DNA of 64,000 nt from Anaerolineae bacterium (GCA_013178295.1 JABLWW010000005.1:124001-188000), one strand, 5' to 3'; numbered from the stretch's first letter, positions 35,794 to 44,764 are shown. A program made the numbers and translations. Notes: generated by a model not told the origin, from the letters alone.

Positions 35794-37081
35794 AGGGGAC
35801 GATCAACTCTCTGTTGTCTGTTGTATCGGGGGCAGTGAAAATAATGCAGTTAAACAAGTCGGCTTCGCCTCTCACAACGTCTTCGGCAAATGCGCGGCAG
35901 GTGGGCGCGCCGCATAAGCCGCAATCTGTTTGCGGCAATCGGCTATAAATTTTTTCTCTTTCCTTGAGCTTGCGAATGGAAGTTTGCAGATCGGTGTCGA
36001 AAAACTTTGTTGGGCGGGGTTTTATCGCCCCTTGTAAGAAGTAATACCCGCTTTTGTATCTTTCCTCAAAGCCTTCGGGTATCTGGCTGGAGTTGGTTGT
36101 GTATTTATCGCGCTGTTTTTTGTTGTTTGCCCGAACGACGTAGGGGTTTTCGACAATGTAGGGACCACCGATGCATCCCAGCATGCACGACAATGCCTCA
36201 ACAAACTCGATATTGCTCAAATGAGAATTTTCGATGTCATCAAAGATTTTTTTAACATGGTCAATACCAGATACTGCCAGCCAGTTTTCCATGCCAGTAG
36301 AGCGGCTGATGCTGCCTAGGGTGGACCAACCGAGGTTGAAGACGAAATCTTTGGGCACCATGCTTTCATCAAAGGTCTGTGAAATCGTTTTGACCTGTGC
36401 AAGCAAGAGCGGATAGACATCCTGGATGGAGAAAGCGCTATCAAACCACGAAGATGATTTCTCTGCGGGCTGTTTGATGGAGACGATTTTTGCAGGACAG
36501 GGTGAGATGAAAATGATGCCGATTTCTTCGGGCTTAAGACCCTGCTCATTCTGCAGTTTTAGTTTGATTTCCCTGGCGGCAGCCTCGCGTGGCACCTCAA
36601 TGGGCAAAATGTGTTCGGTCAGATTGGGATAATTGACCTGTATCAGACGGACGATGGCGGGGCAATGAGGGGATATCAGGGGGAGTTGTGAGCGGTGTTC
36701 TTCGATATACCGGATGAGCGCTTTTTCCAGGGAAGGGATCACAATGGCTTCATCCACAACAAGATCAAAACCCAAATTTTTGAATGCCAGATGGATAATA
36801 TAAGGATGGATTTGAGGATCGAACTGTGAATACAGTACTGGAGAGGGCACGACCACTTTGTATTTGTAGTTTGAGATTCCGTCTATGGCATCCACAAGCG
36901 GGACAATAGCGTTGGATGGGCATACTGATATACAGATGCCGCAGTCAATACATAGATCATCCGAAATTCTGGCTTTGCCTTTCTTGACGCGAATGGCTTC
37001 GGTTGGGCAACGCCGCAGACACGTCAGATGCCCGCGGCATTTATCGAGGATGACTTGTTGGGCATGATAGTATCTAGCCAT
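35792..37081 (-). CDS. [FeFe]-hydrogenase-like sensory protein (HydS type)
   Basis: 429 residues from ATG 37081 (a TTG at 37090 is in frame). An N-terminal ferredoxin with Cys at 15, 21, 25 and 44, 47, 50, 54 leads to a short H-cluster domain. The ligand Cys of the three hydrogenase motifs are present: C140 (SPHCPA), C195 (SPCPAK), and C299 and C303 (SCMLGC). His139 replaces the proton-relay Cys of TSCCP. A C-terminal Cys set (CGLCGAPTC, 387-395, plus C412) resembles the RnfB-type Fe-S domain. The protein is probably a redox or H2 sensor rather than a turnover enzyme. It faces the electron-transfer operon and is last in the leftward regulatory set. Confidence 0.75.
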   Translation of the reverse strand: MARYYHAQQVILDKCRGHLTCLRRCPTEAIRVKKGKARISDDLCIDCGICISVCPSNAIVPLVDAIDGISNYKYKVVVPSPVLYSQFDPQIHPYIIHLAFKNLGFDLVVDEAIVIPSLEKALIRYIEEHRSQLPLISPHCPAIVRLIQVNYPNLTEHILPIEVPREAAAREIKLKLQNEQGLKPEEIGIIFISPCPAKIVSIKQPAEKSSSWFDSAFSIQDVYPLLLAQVKTISQTFDESMVPKDFVFNLGWSTLGSISRSTGMENWLAVSGIDHVKKIFDDIENSHLSNIEFVEALSCMLGCIGGPYIVENPYVVRANNKKQRDKYTTNSSQIPEGFEERYKSGYYFLQGAIKPRPTKFFDTDLQTSIRKLKEREKIYSRLPQTDCGLCGAPTCRAFAEDVVRGEADLFNCIIFTAPDTTDNRELIVP

Positions 37082-37132
37082 TTTGAGCAACCTATAAAAT
37101 TTACTATTTACAAGTATTATATATTAAAAATT

Positions 37133-37948
37133 TTATTTTTCAATATTGAATTTCATGTAAACAGTGGTTCCGTCGTTAATTTTGCTTTCAATACGCAACT
37201 CATCCGTGTTTTTGTTGATATTGGGCAACCCCATACCTGAGCCAAAGCCCATGGCGCGCATCTCTTCGCTGGCAGTTGTAAAACCTTCCTGCATTGCCAT
37301 TTCAATGTCTGGGATTCCAGGCCCCTGATCTTTGATAATCACTTCTATGGCTGTTGGTGAAACAATAAGGCGCGCCGTGCCCTGATTGGCGTGCATAATG
37401 ACGTTGAGTTCGCCTTCGTAGGTAGAGATAGCAACGCGGCGACTGATCTGTGAATCGATGCCGATTTTTTTTAGAATTTCCTTTATTTCTGTGGAAACGT
37501 TGCCAGCATTAGAGAAATCCCGCCCCTGGATGTGAAAATCCTGGCTGAGCAGAGTATGTTCGGGTGGCTGCTCCTCGATTGTGGCGGAGGTTGGCAGAAC
37601 GCCCGGCGACATGGCAGCATAAATCCTGACGCAGGACTCATACATATCAAACTGGGTAGAAAGCAAAACTATCTTTTTGTCTCGAGCGTATTTATCCGCA
37701 TTATCTTTTGGCAATTTGCCGCGCACAAAGACTACCCCCTTAAATTCAGCCATATGGGCAGAGATGACAGCCTGTTTGGTAGCTAAGCCGGTCAGGAGAA
37801 TGGAATTGGGTTTTCCAAAGGCGAGCAGATCGCTCATCAGGTCAGAGGCGTAAACGTGCTCTATCATGTCATCAAGTCCGCTATCAGCGACAATGATCTG
37901 GGCGTTGAGCGTCTCTTTGATGGTTTGAAGGGAGATGATGTTGGGCAT
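37133..37948 (-). CDS. DRTGG domain fused to RsbT-like HATPase
   Basis: 271 residues from ATG 37948 (a TTG at 37975 would add nine). Residues 1 to about 110 are a DRTGG-like domain (VIVADSGLDDMIEHVYASDL; FKGVVFVRGKLP). The C-terminal half is an anti-sigma-factor-type HATPase with RRVAISTYEGELNVIMHA (N-box), IIKDQGPGIPDIEMAM (G1) and FGSGMGLPNI (G2). The class acts as a serine kinase or sequesters a partner. Similar genes accompany hydrogenase clusters of Thermotoga and Clostridia (recalled, not checked). It probably relays the signal of the Fe-S sensor encoded after it. Confidence 0.8.
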   Translation of the reverse strand: MPNIISLQTIKETLNAQIIVADSGLDDMIEHVYASDLMSDLLAFGKPNSILLTGLATKQAVISAHMAEFKGVVFVRGKLPKDNADKYARDKKIVLLSTQFDMYESCVRIYAAMSPGVLPTSATIEEQPPEHTLLSQDFHIQGRDFSNAGNVSTEIKEILKKIGIDSQISRRVAISTYEGELNVIMHANQGTARLIVSPTAIEVIIKDQGPGIPDIEMAMQEGFTTASEEMRAMGFGSGMGLPNINKNTDELRIESKINDGTTVYMKFNIEK

Positions 37949-37973
37949 TGGGCGAGTGTCCCGCACGCAGTTC

Positions 37974-37998
37974 AAAAAGAGGCTGATTACTCAGCCTC
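37974..37998 (-). terminator. Terminator built around a stop codon
   Basis: On the minus strand GAGGCTGA - GTAA - TCAGCCTC is followed by TTTTTG: an 8-bp perfect stem, tetraloop and U tract. The TAA stop of the DRTGG gene lies in the loop. It should end many transcripts before the HATPase and sensor genes, and ribosomes reaching the stop would cover the hairpin. Confidence 0.8.
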
Positions 37999-38322
37999 AA
38001 TTCCCAGTTCGTGAAGTTTGATCGCCAGGGTGTATGTTGGCAGCGGAGAGGAGAGGAGGGCAATGTTATATTTGCTGGCAATGTCAATGGTTTCCTGTGG
38101 CACTTTTTTGCCGCCCGTGATGACGACAGCGGATACATCCGCCAGATTGGCAGTGGAGACAATGCTTTTATGGGTTTGAATGGTCAGCCAGAGGTTGCCG
38201 GATTTTGCGGCTGTCATAACGTCGCTGACCATATCAGAAATAAAAACCCCCTTTACCTCGCGGTCTTCAAAAGTGCTGAGCGGGGTTAAGCCCATTATTT
38301 TAATCAGTTCTTGTACGGTCAT
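37987..38322 (-). CDS. DRTGG domain protein
   Basis: 111 residues, one DRTGG-like domain and nothing else. The core pattern GVFISDMVSDVMTAAKSGNLW and VVITGGKKVPQETIDIA is shared with the N-terminal half of its downstream neighbour. SD AGGAG stands 7 nt before the ATG. The domain is also found in phosphotransacetylases and CBS proteins, and in hydrogenase-linked operons. Ligand unknown, nucleotides suspected. Its coding sequence ends inside a terminator hairpin. Confidence 0.82.
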   Translation of the reverse strand: MTVQELIKIMGLTPLSTFEDREVKGVFISDMVSDVMTAAKSGNLWLTIQTHKSIVSTANLADVSAVVITGGKKVPQETIDIASKYNIALLSSPLPTYTLAIKLHELGIEAE

Positions 38323-38354
38323 GGAAATTCTCCTGTTGTGCGAAAATTTTGTGG

Positions 38355-38909
38355 TTAGAAGAGCGGTTTTCTCTCCTCTGAGGGACCTTCTTTTGTGAGC
38401 AAGCCGACATCATGGATGAATCCGCCTTTACAACGCGCCAGATCAGCAATCAATTCAAACGAAACGATTTTGATTCTGGAACGGGTTGTATCTCGCCGCT
38501 GGTTGAAATAATCTGAGAGGATGTCCAATTTGGCTTGTGGAATAGGGTTTTTCTTTGCGTCGGGCAGTACGCCAAAAGCGACCATAATCCAGGTTTTATG
38601 TGGGGCATATTGTTGCTGAAGTTTCTCTACCTGGCAGTTAGGCATACAGCTGGTGCAATAGAACAGACCAATCAGATCATTGAATGTTTCCAGGCGGTTG
38701 CATCGCGTGCAGATCAAATCAAAGGTGAAGGATTGAGCACTTTCGAGGCGGTTGTAAAAATGTTCACCTTCCCGATACTCATCGCCGAGCAGTAAAGAGT
38801 CGTCTTCGGTGAAGTAAGTTCTTAGCTCTTTACAGTGATAACATTTTTCAAATATGACAAACCCATATTTGACGTTTGTCATAACCCAGTGGTGTTGACA
38901 GTCTGACAT
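38355..38909 (-). CDS. Zinc-ribbon-containing protein of unknown function
   Basis: 184 residues from ATG 38909 with GGAG 7 nt upstream (a start at 38924 is in frame but lacks an SD). The N-terminal half has HHW, then CYHC near 24, CTRC and CTSC near 68-91, a pattern for one or two structural zinc or Fe-S sites. The C-terminal half is a charged alpha/beta stretch (KLDILSDYFNQRRDTTRSR). I do not recognise the family. It is first in the leftward set with the DRTGG and sensor genes, so it is probably part of the same redox-control function. A TATAAT on the minus strand at 38996-39001 may belong to its promoter, without a good -35. Confidence 0.65.
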   Translation of the reverse strand: MSDCQHHWVMTNVKYGFVIFEKCYHCKELRTYFTEDDSLLLGDEYREGEHFYNRLESAQSFTFDLICTRCNRLETFNDLIGLFYCTSCMPNCQVEKLQQQYAPHKTWIMVAFGVLPDAKKNPIPQAKLDILSDYFNQRRDTTRSRIKIVSFELIADLARCKGGFIHDVGLLTKEGPSEERKPLF

Positions 38910-39005
38910 AATGAGTCTCCACAATAGAAGGTTAAAGGGATTTCTTATAGGCGGGGTTAAGTAGGTCTGCGCACAGCATAAAACTATGAGGTGTAATTAT
39001 ACTTT

Positions 39006-40544
39006 CTATTTCTGATATTTGCTGTTTTCACGCTGTTGTAGGTCTGCTTTGCCGATCTTACCAGTGGGCGTCATCGGAATTTGTTCGATAATCTCGACTT
39101 CTACCAGAGTGTTTTCTGCGCCTAAAAGTTTTTGACAGTGTTCCAACAACTCAGGACCTGTTACTGAGGGTTTGTCTTTATATAGCTCGACGATTGCCTT
39201 TGGCAGCTGACCAGCAACAGGGTCTGGCTTTCCAATGACGGCTACATAGCGGACGGAGGGGTGTTTGTAGAGTGCTTCTTCCATTTTGCGTGGGAAGATG
39301 ACTTTGCCGTGAGAGACAATCCGCTCGCTCCAGCGCCCCAACAGGGTGATGTATCCCTCCGAGTCCATGCATCCCATATCACCGGTGTGTAACCAGCCGT
39401 TGCGCAAGGCTTGACTGGTTTTTTCTGGCATATTCCAGTACCCTATCATGAATCCGCCGCGGATGACGATCTCACCAGCCTGTCCTATAGGAACTTCCCT
39501 GTCATTTTCGTCCACAATTCTCACTTCTTTATCCGGCAGACAGGGGCCAATGGTGCCCATTCTTTCCTCTGGTTCGCGGTGGGGGTATCCTAATGCGACA
39601 AAGCCGCCAAGCTCGCTCTGTCCGTAACTTTCGACCAGCGGGAGGTTAAGAGTATCATAGTAAGCACGCTTGAGGTCAGGAGGGACGGGTGCCCCTCCTG
39701 AAACAGTCAGACGCAGAGCGGCTGGCTTGCGTCCGCGTTTGAGAGAGATGTTGAGTAAATCGGTCAGCACAATCGGGTTGCCTACAAAAAAGGTCGTGCC
39801 GAGTTGATCCATCTCATCCCAGATGACTTCGGGATCCCATTTGGTGCGAATGCCGATATAACAACCGCGATGGACACTGGGGAGTAAATTGGCGACGAGG
39901 ATGTAAGAGCTTGCCAGAGAAGTGGGCCCCATAGAAATATCTTGGCTGGAGAGTCCTAACCTTTCGGCAATGCAGTGTGTGGCGCGTGCAGTGTGTCCAT
40001 GGGCAAGCACGGCGCCTTTGGGTTTTCCGGAAGTGCCGGAGGTATAAGAGAGATGTGCTGGAGCTTCGTCGCTGACGTTTACGGGAGGAAGCGGTTTTGC
40101 CGATTCAACCAGCGTGTTCCAATCCTTTGAGCCGGGTTTTTCACCGTCCAAACAGATATAATGTTTGATGCTTGGCATTTTTGGGCGGTCGCGTTCGATG
40201 ACATGGTGCAAATCTCCGGTGTAGATCAACACACTTGGTGTCGAATCCTGAGCAAAGTATGCCAGGTTATCTTGCTGCAGAACGCTGATATGGGAGGAAA
40301 TAGCTCCCAATTTCCAAGCACCAAACATAGCTATTACATAGTCCAGTCCATTGTGGGCAAAAATACCCACGCGGTCTCCCTGCTGAACCCCCAGCTCGGA
40401 TAACGCTCCTGCTACCTTATCGGATAACAAGTCGCCCTGAGCATAGGTTATTGAACGCTTGCGATCGCTCCAATAAAGGAAAGGGTGATCGGGGAGACGC
40501 CAAGCTGCTCGCCGAAGCATATCATTGAATGTCAAGAAGTTCAT
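39006..40544 (-). CDS. AMP-forming acyl-CoA ligase
   Basis: 512 residues. ANL-superfamily motifs: YTSGTSGKPKGAVLAHG (P-loop), ESYGQSELGGFVALG, TGDMGCMDSEGYITLLGR and the C-terminal catalytic Lys in PTGKIGKADLQQ. It activates a carboxylic acid, probably fatty or aromatic, to its CoA thioester through an acyl-adenylate. SD GGAGG stands 5 nt before the ATG. There is no adjacent beta-oxidation gene, so the chain length or class of acid cannot be inferred. Confidence 0.88.
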   Translation of the reverse strand: MNFLTFNDMLRRAAWRLPDHPFLYWSDRKRSITYAQGDLLSDKVAGALSELGVQQGDRVGIFAHNGLDYVIAMFGAWKLGAISSHISVLQQDNLAYFAQDSTPSVLIYTGDLHHVIERDRPKMPSIKHYICLDGEKPGSKDWNTLVESAKPLPPVNVSDEAPAHLSYTSGTSGKPKGAVLAHGHTARATHCIAERLGLSSQDISMGPTSLASSYILVANLLPSVHRGCYIGIRTKWDPEVIWDEMDQLGTTFFVGNPIVLTDLLNISLKRGRKPAALRLTVSGGAPVPPDLKRAYYDTLNLPLVESYGQSELGGFVALGYPHREPEERMGTIGPCLPDKEVRIVDENDREVPIGQAGEIVIRGGFMIGYWNMPEKTSQALRNGWLHTGDMGCMDSEGYITLLGRWSERIVSHGKVIFPRKMEEALYKHPSVRYVAVIGKPDPVAGQLPKAIVELYKDKPSVTGPELLEHCQKLLGAENTLVEVEIIEQIPMTPTGKIGKADLQQRENSKYQK

Positions 40545-40632
40545 AAGAGCCTCCGGGAGATAGAAGTGGGTAGTTTTTATTTGGTGGGTGGAAACTTAAC
40601 AGGAATGTGGGCGGGGATAATTTGATATAAGT

Positions 40633-43344
40633 TTACTCATTTTTCTGTATTTCGTGAAGTAATATGGTGGGCAAAATACCACCGTTACGGTAATATTCCA
40701 CTTCAAGTGGGGTGTCGAGACGGAGGATTACCTGGAAGGAAAACTCTCTATGCGTCTCACTCTTAACACATACAGAAATTTTTTCTCCGGGGTGTAGAGA
40801 TGCGGTTTCCAGATGTATCGTATAGGTTTCCCGTCCTGTAAGGTTGAGGGTGTGGGCGTTCTCGCCGGGGAGAAATTGCAAAGGAAGAATCCCCATTCCT
40901 GCTAGATTGGAACGGTGAATGCGCTCGAAGCTTTCGGCAATCACTGCTTTAACGCCCAGCAGCATTGGTCCCTTGGCAGCCCAGTCACGGCTGGAACCGC
41001 TGCCGTATTCCTTGCCGGCGATAACAATCAGCGGTATACCGTTCTCCTGGTAGCGCATGGCTGCTTCATAAATGCTCATCTGAATGTTCTCAGGCAGGTA
41101 TAACGTGTATCCCCCCTCAGTTCCTGGAAGCAGCAGGTTTTTCAGGCGGATGTTGGCAAATGTGCCGCGCATCATCACCTCATGATTACCGCGCCTTGCT
41201 CCATACGAGTTGAAATCTTCAGGAGATACCCCTTGGGTTTGCAGGAATTTTCCTGCAACGCTGTCGGCGGGGATGTTACCAGCTGGGGAGATATGGTCGG
41301 TGGTGATTGAATCGCCAAACATTGCCAGAACGCGGGCGTTGAGGATATTTTGGAGTTTTTCTTCGCTCTTGGGTAGTGTTTTGAAATAAGGGGGTTCTTG
41401 AATATAGGTGGAAGTGGGTTGCCAGGCGAAAGTTTCTGATTCGCTGCTCGGTATTTGCTGCCACAAGTCATTTCCAGTTGTTATGTTTGCATATTCTTCT
41501 GTGAAGTAGAAGCGTTTGAGTGTCCTTTCGATCAGTTCTTGTACCTCGCGGTTGGATGGGTAAATATCTTTTAGAAAAACCGGATGGTTATCTTGATCAA
41601 ATCCAACGGGCTCGTTCTCCAAATCAATGTCCACTGTTCCTGCTAAAGCATACGCTACAACGAGAGGAGGGGAAGCAAGGTAGTTTACCTGCGTATAAGG
41701 GTTAATACGCCCCTCAAAGTTGCGGTTGCCGGAAAGCACCGCCGCGGCAATGATTTGGTTCTGGGTGATGGCAGCTGCTACTTCGGCTGGCAGAGGCCCA
41801 GAGTTGCCAATGCAAGTTGTGCAACCATAGCCAATGAGGTGAAACCCTAATTGCTCTAGAGGTTTGAGCAGTCCTGCCTGTTCAAGGTAGCGGGCAACAA
41901 TGCGTGACCCGGGTGCCAAACTGGTTTTGACATATGGCTTAACTGTAAGCCCTTTTTCGACTGCTTTTTTTGCCAGCAAACCGGCGGCGATCATGACAAA
42001 TGGGTTAGAAGTGTTGGTACAGGACGTGATCGCGGCGATGACGACGCTGCCGTGTTTGAGGGTGGCGGATTTTCCATCAATGATAATGGGCACGTTCTTT
42101 TCCAGTTCTTCTTCAGCGAGACCGAACCCTCGTTCGGATTTCGGCGCGGTTAACGCCTTTTGAAAAGCTGGTTTGATCTGAGAAAGATGGCTGCGTTCAT
42201 GGGGGCGTCTTGGACCTGCAAGGCTGGGGCGTATTGTGCTCAGGTCAAGTTCGAGTTTTTCGCTATATTCAGGGATGGGGCTGTTTTCATAGCGGAAAAG
42301 CATCTGTTCTTTGCAGTATCTTTCCACTAACTCAATAGTTTCATTTGATCTTCCTGTTTGACGCAGATATTCTAATGTTTGATTGTCAACAGGGAAGAAG
42401 GTGATGGTTGCTCCATTTTCCGGCGACATGTTGGAAATCATTGCTCTTTCAGAAAGGGTGAGCGTGGATACTCCTGATCCGAAAAACTCAACAAATTGGT
42501 TGACAACCCCTTTTTTTCGCAGAATTTGAGTAATGGTCAATGTTAAGTCTGTAGGGGTAACGCCTTCAGGGAGTTCTCCAATAAGTTCGAAACCAACGAC
42601 AGGAGGCAGGAGCATATCCAGCGGCTGTTTTAACATGGCGGCTGTTGCTTCAATGCCGCCCACACCCCAGCCTAAGACGCCTAGCCCGTTAATCATGGTG
42701 GTGTGCGAATCGGTTCCCACGACAGTATCGGGATAGGCTGTTTGCTTTTCGTCAACAAGGACGACAGGGGAAAGATACTCGAGGTTGACCTGATGAATGA
42801 TGCCGCTGCCAGGTGGGACAATGCGCAGGTTTTTGAATGTCCGCTGCCCCCATTTTAAGAACGCATAACGTTCTCGGTTTCTATTAAACTCCATTTCCAG
42901 GTTGCGGCGCATGGCATCAGGACGCCCAAAGTAATCTACCTGGAGGGAATGATCAATGACCAGATCCACAGGGATCATAGGATTGATGCGGCGGGGGTCG
43001 CCTCCCAAGCGGCTTATCTCTGAGCGCATAGCTGCCAGATCAACCAGAACGGGCACACCGGTGAAGTCTTGCAAAATCACCCGCCCTGGAAAGAAGGGGA
43101 TCACAGGTTGCGTGACGGTATCTCTTTGCCAGTTGCACAGGCTGAGGATATGTTGTTTTGTAACTTCTTTGCCGTTGTACATGCGCAGAGCATTCTCAAG
43201 CAGAATGCGTATTGAGAAGGGCAGCCTTTCCAAAGATGTGCCGGTCTGCTGGGCAAGCTTTGTCAGGCTATAGACATGAAAACTGGCGGTGCTGGTCTGA
43301 AGGGTTTGCAATACAGCAAAGGGAGGGTTCTGATTTGTCTTCAT
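40633..43344 (-). CDS. acnA: Aconitate hydratase A
   Basis: 903 residues from ATG 43344, the normal AcnA/IRP length. The frame runs on upstream into icd but without a family-like sequence. Cluster Cys motifs lie in ITSCTNTSNP and GYGCTTCIGNSGPL. VDLVIDHSLQVD, NRERYAFLKWG and GVGGIEATAAML are family blocks, and the swivel domain has GKEYGSGSSRDWAAKGP and ESFERIHRSNLAGMG. It isomerises citrate to isocitrate with a [4Fe-4S] cluster. It follows icd after 16 nt in one operon. Confidence 0.96.
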   Translation of the reverse strand: MKTNQNPPFAVLQTLQTSTASFHVYSLTKLAQQTGTSLERLPFSIRILLENALRMYNGKEVTKQHILSLCNWQRDTVTQPVIPFFPGRVILQDFTGVPVLVDLAAMRSEISRLGGDPRRINPMIPVDLVIDHSLQVDYFGRPDAMRRNLEMEFNRNRERYAFLKWGQRTFKNLRIVPPGSGIIHQVNLEYLSPVVLVDEKQTAYPDTVVGTDSHTTMINGLGVLGWGVGGIEATAAMLKQPLDMLLPPVVGFELIGELPEGVTPTDLTLTITQILRKKGVVNQFVEFFGSGVSTLTLSERAMISNMSPENGATITFFPVDNQTLEYLRQTGRSNETIELVERYCKEQMLFRYENSPIPEYSEKLELDLSTIRPSLAGPRRPHERSHLSQIKPAFQKALTAPKSERGFGLAEEELEKNVPIIIDGKSATLKHGSVVIAAITSCTNTSNPFVMIAAGLLAKKAVEKGLTVKPYVKTSLAPGSRIVARYLEQAGLLKPLEQLGFHLIGYGCTTCIGNSGPLPAEVAAAITQNQIIAAAVLSGNRNFEGRINPYTQVNYLASPPLVVAYALAGTVDIDLENEPVGFDQDNHPVFLKDIYPSNREVQELIERTLKRFYFTEEYANITTGNDLWQQIPSSESETFAWQPTSTYIQEPPYFKTLPKSEEKLQNILNARVLAMFGDSITTDHISPAGNIPADSVAGKFLQTQGVSPEDFNSYGARRGNHEVMMRGTFANIRLKNLLLPGTEGGYTLYLPENIQMSIYEAAMRYQENGIPLIVIAGKEYGSGSSRDWAAKGPMLLGVKAVIAESFERIHRSNLAGMGILPLQFLPGENAHTLNLTGRETYTIHLETASLHPGEKISVCVKSETHREFSFQVILRLDTPLEVEYYRNGGILPTILLHEIQKNE

Positions 43345-43360
43345 AGGCTTTACCGTTTTC

Positions 43361-44659
43361 TTACATATTTTCCACAATTGCATTGCCGAATTGTGAAGTT
43401 GTGAGTAGTGTGGCATTTTCCATGAGGCGGTACAGGTCGAACGTTACGGTTCTGTTATATAGAGCGCCTTCGATGCCTTTGATGATCAGGTCGGCGGCTT
43501 CGTTCCACCCCATATAGCGGAGCATCATCTCTCCTGAAAGGATCAGCGAGCATGGGTTGGCTTTGTCCTGATTGGCAATATCAGGGGCTGTGCCGTGTGT
43601 GGCTTCAAAGATGGCTGCACCAGTCTCAAAATTGATATTTGCGCCTGGCGCGATACCTAAGCCGCCCACCTGTGCAGCCAGGGCGTCTGAAAGGTAATCT
43701 CCGTTGAGGTTGGTGGTGGCGAGGACGTCAAAATCCTGGGGATATGTGAGTGCCCGTTCAAAAGCTGCATCAGCAATGATATCTTTGATGATCAATTTGC
43801 CGCTGGCTTGGGCGGCTTTCATTTCCGACGTGGCAGCTGCTTCACCCCTGCGTTTTTTTGTCTCCTCATATTGAAGCTGTGTATAAATTTGGTCTGCAAA
43901 GTTTTGCCGGGCGATCTCGTATCCCCAGTTGCGGAATGCGCCCTCCGTATATTTCATGATGTTGCCTTTGTGTACCAGTGTTACACTGCGGCGTTGGTTT
44001 TCGAGCGCCCATTGGATTGCAGCTTTTACCAGCCTTTGAGAACCCTCTTTGGAAATGGGCTTGATCCCGATTCCTGATGAGTGGGGGAAACGAATTTTTT
44101 CATATTGCTGTGGAAAGTGGCTTTTTAAGATTTCTTTGAACGCGGTGGCTTCTGGCGAATCGCTGGCGAACTCTATACCGGTGTAGAGGTCCTCGGTGTT
44201 TTCGCGGAATATCACCATGTTCACTTTTTCCGGGTTTTTTGTGGGTGAGGGGAGAGCAGGGAACCAGCGCACGGGTCTTAGGCAAACATAAAGATCCAAC
44301 GTCTGGCGTAAGGCTACATTGAGCGAACGAATCCCTTCTCCGACAGGGGTTGCCAGGGGTCCTTTGATACCAATTGTGTATGTGCGAAAAGCGTGCAGGG
44401 TTTCTTCGGGTAACCAGGTGTTACATTTGGAAAGCGCCTTTTCACCAGCATAGACTTCAAGCCAGCTTATCTGGCGCTGTGCGCCATACGCTTTGCTGAC
44501 GGCAGTATCCAATACGTGGCGGGTGGCGCGCCAGATGTCGGCACCGCAGCCATCTCCTTCGATGAATGGGATAATAGGTTGATTGGGGATGCTGCGTTTG
44601 CCGTTTTGTATTTGGATTTGGTTTTCTTGTGCATTGGATGGCAGAGAAATTGCTGTCAT
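43361..44659 (-). CDS. icd: Isocitrate dehydrogenase, NADP-type
   Basis: 432 residues. Substrate-site LRPVRWFPALPSP, FRENTEDLYTGIEFA, the catalytic YTEGAFRNWGYE with Lys in HKGNIMKYTEG, and the metal-binding DVLATTNLNGDYLSDALAAQ are in the order of E. coli Icd. NADP preference is by overall resemblance. It makes 2-oxoglutarate and a reduced nucleotide. SD AAAGGAT stands 5 nt before the ATG. It diverges from iclR across a 105-nt control region that holds an inverted repeat. Confidence 0.95.
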   Translation of the reverse strand: MTAISLPSNAQENQIQIQNGKRSIPNQPIIPFIEGDGCGADIWRATRHVLDTAVSKAYGAQRQISWLEVYAGEKALSKCNTWLPEETLHAFRTYTIGIKGPLATPVGEGIRSLNVALRQTLDLYVCLRPVRWFPALPSPTKNPEKVNMVIFRENTEDLYTGIEFASDSPEATAFKEILKSHFPQQYEKIRFPHSSGIGIKPISKEGSQRLVKAAIQWALENQRRSVTLVHKGNIMKYTEGAFRNWGYEIARQNFADQIYTQLQYEETKKRRGEAAATSEMKAAQASGKLIIKDIIADAAFERALTYPQDFDVLATTNLNGDYLSDALAAQVGGLGIAPGANINFETGAAIFEATHGTAPDIANQDKANPCSLILSGEMMLRYMGWNEAADLIIKGIEGALYNRTVTFDLYRLMENATLLTTSQFGNAIVENM

Positions 44660-44688
44660 AAATTATCCTTTTTGTGAGGGTTTCTGTC

Positions 44689-44717
44689 TTGACGTTTTGA
44701 TATCTTTAGGATATAAT
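44689..44717 (+). promoter_or_regulatory. Strong promoter of the iclR operon
   Basis: TTGACG (44689-44694), 17-nt spacer, TATAAT (44712-44717). The predicted +1 is near 44724, inside the left arm of the inverted repeat at 44721-44751, giving a leader of about 40 nt without an obvious SD. Confidence 0.8.
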
Positions 44718-44720
44718 GTA

Positions 44721-44751
44721 CCAAATTACAGGACAACATCTTGTAATTTGG
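44721..44751. promoter_or_regulatory. Operator-like inverted repeat between icd and iclR
   Basis: CCAAATTACA - 11 nt - TGTAATTTGG is a perfect 10-bp inverted repeat with centres 21 bp apart, two helical turns. It covers the iclR start point and would also cover the -35 region of the divergent icd promoter (minus-strand TTGTCC and TATCCT spaced 17 nt, weak). It is a good candidate binding site for the adjacent IclR-type regulator. Confidence 0.7.
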
Positions 44752-44764
44752 GACAGTATACCAC

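Noticed and set aside
35792-37081. Catalytic hydrogenase subunit of the facing NuoEF-like complex
   Set aside because: The proton-relay Cys is His, the domain is short and the gene belongs to the opposite regulatory unit.
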